Assembly: GCA_000310025.1 (NCBI GenBank)
Contig: FN649729.1
Location: 1,991,207 to 2,055,206 of the forward strand
Direction of reading: 5' to 3'
DNA length: 64,000 bases
Source: Ectocarpus siliculosus
Lineage: Eukaryota > Sar > Phaeophyceae > Ectocarpales > Ectocarpaceae
A program made the translations under genes and the position numbers. This document shows positions 56,786 through 64,000 of the stretch, piece by piece. The notes under the pieces are model-generated. The model made no database searches. It saw only the letters and a program-made list of their open reading frames with translations, and was not told the DNA's origin. Every line of letters begins with the position of its first letter. Position 1 is the stretch's first letter.

Positions 56786-59700
56786 TCACTTCGTCTGGAG
56801 GAACCCTCGGCAGGACATGGTGAACTCCTTCATGGCCTCGGGGAAACGCCGCCGCCCCGCCCTGTCCAGGCCACCGCCGCAGGCCGCGTGGCTGGCGTGC
56901 AGCTTGTGAAACGCCTTCACCAGGCGAGGCCTGACGGTCTCGGGCTGCGATGCCACCAGCTCCTCGGCGAGTCTCTGGAAACCCTCCTGCTTTTTTCAAT
57001 GCATTTTGCAAACACGCGGAAAATGCTTTGTACTAGTTATTTTTCTTATTTTTTGCCGACACGCGACAAGTGAAAGTGGCAGAGGCCCATTGCGCGCATC
57101 ATCACGCCGCACGAACAATATACAACGTGGTTGGTTGGTTCACTACAATCACCGGCAGTCAATTTACCAGACACGAACAGGATTTTTGGGACATGTCAAC
57201 GAGAGTAGTCTAAACAAGATTTACACGTTTGGACTCCGAAAGATGGAAGGGTTTCCGTCTATCAACCCTACGCTTGTCCATGCTACATGCGGTTGCAGCT
57301 CCCTCGAAACGACAACAACACCGTCCTATTTTTTTCACCCTGTACCTGCTCGCAGACGAGTAGCGGCAGCACCGCCAACGAACACGCGTCCAGGCGATCC
57401 CACAGCGATCGCTGGAACATGAGCATCTGCCAAACCAAACCAGAGGGTCAACAAAAGATCAGTGGAAGTTTAGGCATCAATAGACTCGAAATAGACCAGT
57501 ATCCAGCCAGTATTTTCGGCCATTCACTGCAAAGACTTTCAACCCATCCACTTCAACTGTATGGTTATATCTGGAGTAGTAAGTAGTCTTCCTTTGGTTG
57601 TATGTATATTTTCTAATGACGAACATGTCCTCGATTGTCATCAACAAGGCGCATTCGGTAGCCCAAAATGCGCTCCGCGCTGCTCAAGCTTTGTCGAGGT
57701 GTGCGCACGCTTGTTCGGATGTGGGGGTAATACGTTGGTTTACGATCGCTTGTTGGCATTTTCTTGTTCAGCCAACATGCCATCAAGGGGCGAGAGTGGA
57801 ATAATGAGCTCAGCGTGCAAAGCAAAGCACCAATAATGTAATCGCGTGTGGTATTTATAGTCATTACTTCTATTTCATTGTATTCTTGGAATTCGTGTGT
57901 GTTTTCAAGGAAATGTCATATTGTTGATTTTGGACACAATTGACGTCGTGGCACTCGGTTAATCTGCTTAGACTTCCCCAAGAGAAACCCTTGGTATTCC
58001 ACGGCTTTTCGAGCGGAAAAAGAACAACTCACGGCATCGAGTCACAGCCAACGCACTAACTGGGACATACAACAACAATGATAACGGCAGATCAGCAACA
58101 ACGCTCACGTCCAGCAGGGTACGGAGGATTCCCAAGAAGAGGTCCGGCTTCACGGCAAGGTGTGCCGACAGCCCCTCTCCCCCCTTCACTTTTTCCGACA
58201 CGTGGTGCCCGGCCATCACCGAGATGGCCTGCAGGCTGTTCCGTGCGACGGGAGAGTTCGTCTGCAAGGACAACGATAACGACGAAAATAAGTGCAGGGG
58301 GGGCAGAGACGATCGTGGTCATGATGGAGGAGCGAGAAAAAAACGCGGCCACGAAGGAGAGCATAAACGTCGTCAACGGGTCAAGAATGACAAAGAGGCC
58401 CTAGAATCTAGGTATAGGTCTATGCGTACGTCTCGTTCCCCTCCTTGCGATTTCGATTATGCCGCCAGGCATGATGAACGGCGAGACACGCGCGCTTCGC
58501 GGAGCAGCAAAATGACGAGAGAGAGATTGAAACTCCCACCACGCGGAGAACTAACAAAAAGGCGAAAACAGCACGACGCGTGCATACCATACAAGTAGAT
58601 GGCATGTCCTTCCAAAGCTGTTCCAACAGCTTTTGATTCATAGATTCATAGAAACATACCGCACAATCTATCCTGCAAAAACGCTACACCAAGGTGAAAA
58701 AAAAGGACTCATGGAGAGCACCTCCAAGAGCTCAAAAAGCTGAAGAACCAACAACAACGCGAGCGAACGCACAGACCCCGACGGTACTGAACTCTCGCAG
58801 CTTTACTCGTGTGCTCACACGGCGCGGCGGCGCGCGGCACTCACGCTCTGGCTCCCGAAAACGAGTGAGCTGACGACCTGCTGGAAGAGCTCCGGCTCTA
58901 GGCCCGACAGCTTGTCGGAGAAGGTCTGCACCATGAAACCCACCTGAAGGAAGGTTGAGAAGTAATGACGCAACGAGGTACATGGAGAGAGGGAGGGAGA
59001 GACAGGCAGACAAACAGGCGGGCAGGCGGGCAGGCGGGCAGACAGACACACGGGCAGAAAAAGAGAGCGAGCAACCTGAGTTGGATACCGCGGTAATCCT
59101 TCAAGCGATGAAGTATGCATAATTTTCGCGGCGAAGACCGGAGAAAATGGAATAAAACCATGGCATCGCTGCGAATTGAACTCACCACGCCACTAAATCC
59201 ACGCAGAGAAAGGCGGCACATATCACCCATACTTCTGTAGGGCGGCACGAAGAATAAACGAGTGTTTCCTTGGTCGTTGCTGGAAAAACCTTCCGGGCGC
59301 ATGCGAAACAGCGGGGGCGTCCTGTCGTCGACACGGGCCAATCATGATTGGTTCCACATCTCTAGATAAATAGTGCACAGAACACATGAGACCAGCATCC
59401 ACTGGAACGGCTCTTGTGTTGCTCAGTGCACCAACATTGTCCTTTGCACTCATTCACACTCTGTCTCTGTCTCTGTTCTCTCTCTCTCTCTTTCCCTCTC
59501 TCCCTTCTCTCACCAGGGAAAAATACTGTGTGGCGAGCTCCGGGAACTGCAGCAACCCCTCCGTCATGAGAGGCATCACCTTCTTCAGACCGAAAAAAAC
59601 CACGTCCGTCACCTTCACGTCTCGATCCTGCACACCCAACACACGTACATGACAACGAAAAAAGTAGTATTATAGATTAAAATAAAAAAAAAACACACAC

Positions 59701-60458
59701 ACGTCAATTTTTTGGGGCGACAGCAACAAATCGGGCGCCATTTGATGGACAATCAAAGGGTGGCAAAAGCTTGGCAAGAATTATTTCCAACGATGGGAAA
59801 ACATGTACCAAATGCAAGTGAGAAAACCCAACCATCGAAAAAATATGGCATCTCGAAACCTTTCATGCCGCAATGACGGGCCGAACTTAACAACACGAGC
59901 AGCAACATCCGCTCTAGACCCACAAATCTTTACTGCAGTCGTTCCCACTTGAAGGATCCTTGAGTGTATTCTTCAACAACCCTGTCCATAAAGCGAGGAA
60001 AAATCCTTACGACCCCCCATTACCCTCTGTGGGGCATCATCTTTCTGGAAAAGGTGGTGTCCCAAAACGCAGGGGACGGCTGAACAACGGCGAGAGCGAT
60101 GCCACATGCTTTTGACGGCAGCGCCCAGGCACCGCCATTGATTCGCGCGGGATGCACAACAGACGAGCGAGTCGTGGGTGAAGCGCAGGGCGCCTAGCTG
60201 AGGGAGACCAGTAAGCTAACCTTTTCGCTGGCGGGTTCGTCGCTTTGGTCGACGAGATCTTTCGTGATCAGGTTGCTCAGCAGCTGCAGAACGCACACGA
60301 CGTCCTCGTACGCGTCCTCCTCCGAGGTGGGGTCAACACGCCTGACAAACAGCAACAACAAAAAACAACAGCAGCAGCGGCAACAAGAACGACCCCAGCA
60401 AGATATTCTGAGCACTCGCTGCTGCAAAGACGTTAACACGCCTTGAAACAGCGAAAAG

Positions 60459-60505
<47 letters not shown>

Positions 60506-62038
60506 TTTTTCGACACGCACTGCTGAAAAAGGCGTCAACACGCCGAAAAACAACAAACAAGGACAACAGCAGCAAGGTTTTCTCAGCTCTCACTGCTGTG
60601 AAGAACTCATTGATGTATACATGTACTGGAGGCGGGCATCCATGACTAGCAAGTAAGACTGGCGAAGCGCGTGAACGGCCAAACAGCAACAACAACAACG
60701 ACAACAACAACGACATTGACTTCAGCACGCAGCCAGATCACGACGCCACGGCATCTTCGAAGGACAATCGATCGAGCTACCTCGCACCTTACGCTCCCAG
60801 CGTGTTGGTCCGTGTAAATCTTGAGGGCCTTCCCACAAGCCTCGTAGAGAGCCATGGATCTGCTCGAGGACATGAAGATCAGCAGGTGTTCTGCGATGTC
60901 CCTACGAAGCAATTCAACGAAGCAAGAGGGCATTACATCGAGAGAGGGAAAGGGAAAGGAGAGGGGCGGACAAATAAAGCCTTGCTGGCGACAGCAAAAA
61001 TACCTACAGGATAACCACCGCCTGTTGTCCTGTAGTAATTGGTATGGCATTTTTGTTGTTTGTTGTGCTTTGCTCTCGCGAGCTTCTCGAAACATTTTTG
61101 GCATTCAGAGTCGATCGATAATGTTGAGGGTTTAGAGAGGAACAGAAAAGGGCACCTGAAGGCAAATCACAATGAGTGGCCAGGAAAAAAAAAAGAAGAC
61201 GAAAACAAATGTGGAAGCGACTTGTGAATTCACCTTGCGAAACAACAATCAATCGGAAAGTGACAGCCCACGTTTTGTTTATGTGTTTGTAGTCCCATTG
61301 ACGCTGATGTCAACTTTCACTCACTTCGGTACTTTCTCTGGATGCGTCATTGTGTGAAAAGTCCCATTTAACCTGGATGCCACTTGTCACTCACTTCGGC
61401 ATTTACGCTGGGTGCGTAATTCTTGCGTATAACAGTCCCATTTATCCTCCATGTCAGCTTTCACCCATTCGGTAATTCTCTGAACACATCATTGTTAGTA
61501 TGACAGCAGTCCCGTTTTCCTGGATGACGGGTTTTGTACTCACTTCGGTAGTTTTTCCGGGCGCATCTACTGGGCCACAGAGGAGACTCGCCACACACGA
61601 TTATCAATTGTCGCTGTTCTCCACTTTCCCTTCTGCGATATTCCCCAATATTCCAAGCAAAACAAATGCTGCAAAAAACCCATAGAGATCATGATGACAA
61701 CGAAAAAGAACTACTACGTATCACACAAACAACACTGACAATCTTCGGCGACATTACCCTCCATTTCAAGCAAAACAAACGGTGCGGGTATCCATGGCAC
61801 TCATCGTAGCAACGACACAACACACACAAAACAACGATCGCAAGAATAGGTACTCCACCACAGCAAACAACCGAAAAACATCTTTCACCAGAATATTCCA
61901 GGAATTTTCCACCTCACCTGAGGTACTGCAGCACCTCGAACACGACGCTCTGAGCGCCAGACACGTGCATCGTGAGCAGCAATGTCATGCCGTCGTACGT
62001 CTGCTCAACGAACGACTCGCCCAGCTCGTAGTGACTGC
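56786..62038 (-). CDS. XPO4: Exportin-4-like nuclear transport receptor, C-terminal 333 residues (8 exons)
   Basis: Exons on the minus strand: 62038-61918, 60901-60788, 60341-60221, 59627-59514, 58943-58845, 58261-58109, 57426-57346 and 56986-56786 (TGA). All are GT-AG with continuous phase, 1004 nt. Helical HEAT-like sequence throughout: DIAEHLLIFMSSSRSMALYE, EDVVCVLQLLSNLITKDLVD, DVVFFGLKKVMPLMTEGLLQ, PELATQYFSLVGFMVQTFSD. The final exon ends in LDRAGRRRFPEAMKEF...RGFLQTK, which resembles the LDR...F...F...GFL ending of XPO4 proteins rather than exportin-7. XPO4 carries cargo such as eIF5A out of the nucleus with Ran-GTP; that function is family knowledge. Full XPO4 is about 1100 residues, so the N-terminal two thirds must lie beyond 62038, and none was found up to 64000. 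Confidence 0.75.
60460..60504 (+). repeat. CAG run in an exportin-like intron
   Basis: About fifteen CAG units (CTG on the transcribed strand). Confidence 0.9.
61290..61575 (+). repeat. Four-copy ~70-bp tandem repeat in an exportin-like intron
   Basis: Units marked by AGTCCCATTTA/GACCTGGATG-like starts and CACTCACTTCGGTA, beginning near 61292, 61361, 61437 and 61512. Copies are diverged. Confidence 0.75.
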
Positions 62039-62081
62039 CTGGCACGGTGCGTTCCAGGAAAGCAAGAGGCATGCATCGGGT

Positions 62082-62268
62082 AGGGGGCTTAACTCGCCTG
62101 TTTCTTTTTCGCCTGCTGCTTGTTTCGCCTCAGAAGGGATGGATGTCTTTGGCAACCAATTGACGGCGGGGGGAGCAGGAGGGCTAACCCGTCTGTTTCT
62201 GTTTCGCTTGCTGCTTGGTTCGCCTTTTAAGGGATGGGTGCCTTTGGCTACCGATCGCCGTAGACGCC
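62082..62268 (+). repeat. Two-copy ~95-bp tandem repeat
   Basis: TCGCCTGTTTCTTTTTCGCC...GGATGTCTTTGGCAACC and a diverged second copy from about 62180. Confidence 0.75.
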
Positions 62269-62399
62269 CTGTGCTGCATCGGAGACATGTCTCTTTCTAG
62301 ACCCTCATGATAGGTGGTACCTCCGTTCATGCGGGGCGTCTCCCGTCGCACTTGCCCTTCTCACGTAAGACTGAAAGTTTCCAAATAAGGTGCGACTAA

Positions 62400-62842
62400 G
62401 TCTCCATGCGCACGGTTCACGAGTGCGCTGCCCGGGCTCCTCGAACATCGGCGTGACCCACATTGACATCGGTGTGTCGCAGAGTGTTGGGACGGACGCC
62501 GTTCTGAAGAATGGGGGCCACCTTGAAGTGTTAATCCATCGATCCCCGGAGCTTCTTTGTCATGCCCTGGCGTTCCGCGATGAGTCCCGAACACACCCCG
62601 CGTGACCCGCTGGACCTTTCGAAGATCCAGCGGGGGGCGCGCGGGCCGTGCTTGGGACTCACTGCAGCAAGGCCAAGGCCTGGAAACGAATCTGAGGGGG
62701 TCGATCCATCAACTTCCGAGATGGACGCCATCCCGCAACACGGCGTTCGTCCCAACACTTCTCTCGTGACAAAAACAAACATGATTCGAGGAGCCAGAGT
62801 TCACCTCGCTCGCTGACCGTGGTGCGCTGCATCGGCACAATT
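62400..62842. mobile_element. Foldback / inverted-repeat element 1
   Basis: Arms of about 140 bp: 62480-62545 (GTGTTGGGACGGACGCCGTT...ATCCATCGATCCCC) is mirrored by 62695-62762. The match continues outward (GGCTCCTCGAACATC against GATTCGAGGAGCC) and inward to a hairpin CTGGACCTTTCGAAGATCCAG-like core around 62610-62632. No coding potential; MITE-like or palindromic insertion. Confidence 0.65.
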
Positions 62843-63004
62843 AGACGACGAGCACGAGAAGGCTTCATCCTCGGGGAATAACGGCGACGAGCACCGCACG
62901 TGCTGCTACATACTGTAAATGCCGGAGGCATGGCGGTCCCTGCGGTCGAGGTCGTCACCATGTCCTATGGCACAAGCATATACCCTAAAGCCTCGCCGAC
63001 TCCC

Positions 63005-63480
63005 ACACGTCTACACGTGGTGTTCTCGTACCCGGCGTGGTGGCAACCAGACCTATGCCTTCCACGGTTCAAGTTTTTTCGGTGCTTCGCGGGAATGCTT
63101 GTCACGCAGGTCGGCCACAGGTGAATCCACAACATGATGGCCGACAATATCCGGCAGGCGAGCGAAGCGCCTTGGGAACAAGTTCGCTAGGCTCCCCGCT
63201 TCAACATCCGCACACGTCACGTCAAGGGAAGCACCGTGCTACCCTACACGTGGACGTGGGGAGACGGCGTAGGAGGTAACCCTGGCGATGTTATCCCCAA
63301 CGGCGCTTCGCTCGCCTGCGGGGCATTGTCGGCAATCCTGTTGTTGATTCGCGTGCAGCCGACCTTCGTGTCGAAGATTCCCGCGAAGCACCGGAAAAAT
63401 CGACCCGTGGAGACCCCGTGGTATGCATAGGTCTGGTCTGGGGGTTGCCACGCCGGTCACGAGAACTCCATGAGTACATG
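63005..63480. mobile_element. Foldback / inverted-repeat element 2
   Basis: The left arm (about 63005-63172, with ACACGTGGTGTTCTCGTACC, GGTGCTTCGCGGGAATGCTT and CAGGCGAGCGAAGCGCC) is mirrored by the right arm (about 63299-63480). Arms are ~165-180 bp with substitutions and small gaps; the loop is ~125 bp. No coding potential. Confidence 0.7.
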
Positions 63481-64000
63481 TGGGAGTCGGTACGGTTATA
63501 AGGTACCGTATGAACTTTGGCTTCTCAGTTATTGAACCCCGATACCAAAGCCTAGATAGTCAATGTTAGGAGCAAAAAGGCCTCCGGTAAATACAAGACG
63601 TTAATCTGAACTCCCAGGTTCCCAAGTGCTGGCACCTTCTACATTTTGGCATGTGCCCTGCTTCGCAGTATCTACCAATAAGAGAGTTGCCAGCCACACA
63701 CCCCTTGCGAGTTGCAGACACAAAATTGGTTCGAGGCCAAGCGTTGCCTTACGCCGACGGCAAAAAAGGCAGCAACAGCATCAGCGCGACACCATATAGT
63801 CGGTCACCAACCCCCTGTCGGGGTAGTTCACCGATACAGCGGCCCGAAACCGAACATATTCATCCTCAGGAAATGAACACGTTTTAAGCAGGACAGCATG
63901 CCTACCAGGGTGGCAGGTAACCCTCTACACGGGCTGCTACGGGCCGCCACTCCGCCACCCAAAATCCGCCAGTTTAGCTTAGGGATAAAGTTAGGGTTGG
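63481..64000. other. Right end of the window, no gene recognised
   Basis: No supported ORF. The last bases include TTAGGGATAAAGTTAGGG, a telomere-like phrase. Confidence 0.35.

Noticed and set aside
60333-60728. Leucine-rich ORF on the minus strand over the CAG run
   Set aside because: Produced by translating CTG repeats; the true exons are 60341-60221 and 60901-60788.

Overview
This window is nuclear DNA from a eukaryote with many long introns, GT-AG splicing and introns rich in CAG/CTG runs. The gene families and the splitting of a ROCO LRR-GTPase into one-repeat LRR exons point to a brown alga (Ectocarpus-like stramenopile). That assignment is inference. Exons below were assembled by hand from reading frame, splice sites, phase continuity and resemblance to known families; no search was run.

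Layout, left to right. 1-2.3 kb: 5' part of a DDE transposase-like gene (-). 2.97-9.50 kb: a nearly complete tyrosine-recombinase retrotransposon (DIRS/PAT/Ngaro type) with Gag-like, RT, RNase H and YR reading frames and split direct repeats A1...B1-A2-B2. 9.68-20.71 kb: SMU1 WD40 splicing factor (+), 12 exons, 516 aa. 20.7-22.8 kb: degenerate ~300-bp tandem repeats. 22.85-27.98 kb: SET/NAP1-family histone chaperone (-), 7 exons, 322 aa. 29.5-34.56 kb: RPB7 subunit of RNA polymerase II (+), 6 exons, 176 aa, with a hAT-like non-autonomous element in intron 4. 35.46-35.70 kb: possible small two-helix membrane protein (-). 36.07-48.10 kb: ROCO LRR-GTPase (-), 24 exons, 1185 aa. 49.89-50.14 kb: an internally deleted copy of the retrotransposon with both ends intact. 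50.6-53.6 kb: unknown Q-rich nuclear-type protein (+), apparently frameshifted. 51.5-51.85 kb: small secreted/anchored ORF (-). 56.79-62.04 kb: C-terminal third of an exportin-4-like receptor (-), with the 5' part not found. 62.4-63.5 kb: two foldback (inverted-repeat) elements.

The housekeeping genes (splicing, histone chaperone, Pol II, nuclear transport) have no evident joint pathway; SET and RPB7 are divergent around 28-29.5 kb. The most striking region is the LRR array of the ROCO gene. Fifteen LRR exons lie on the coding strand, and five intact plus two decayed LRR exons lie on the opposite strand. All intact exons are phase 1-1 and nearly all are exactly 72 nt. Introns at or near the points where orientation switches carry a palindromic hinge, best seen as a perfect 40-nt palindrome at 44789-44828. 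This looks like an exon-cassette inversion system able to shuffle repeats without breaking the frame. Exon shuffling in this gene family has been reported for Ectocarpus; the hinge palindromes are what I read directly here.
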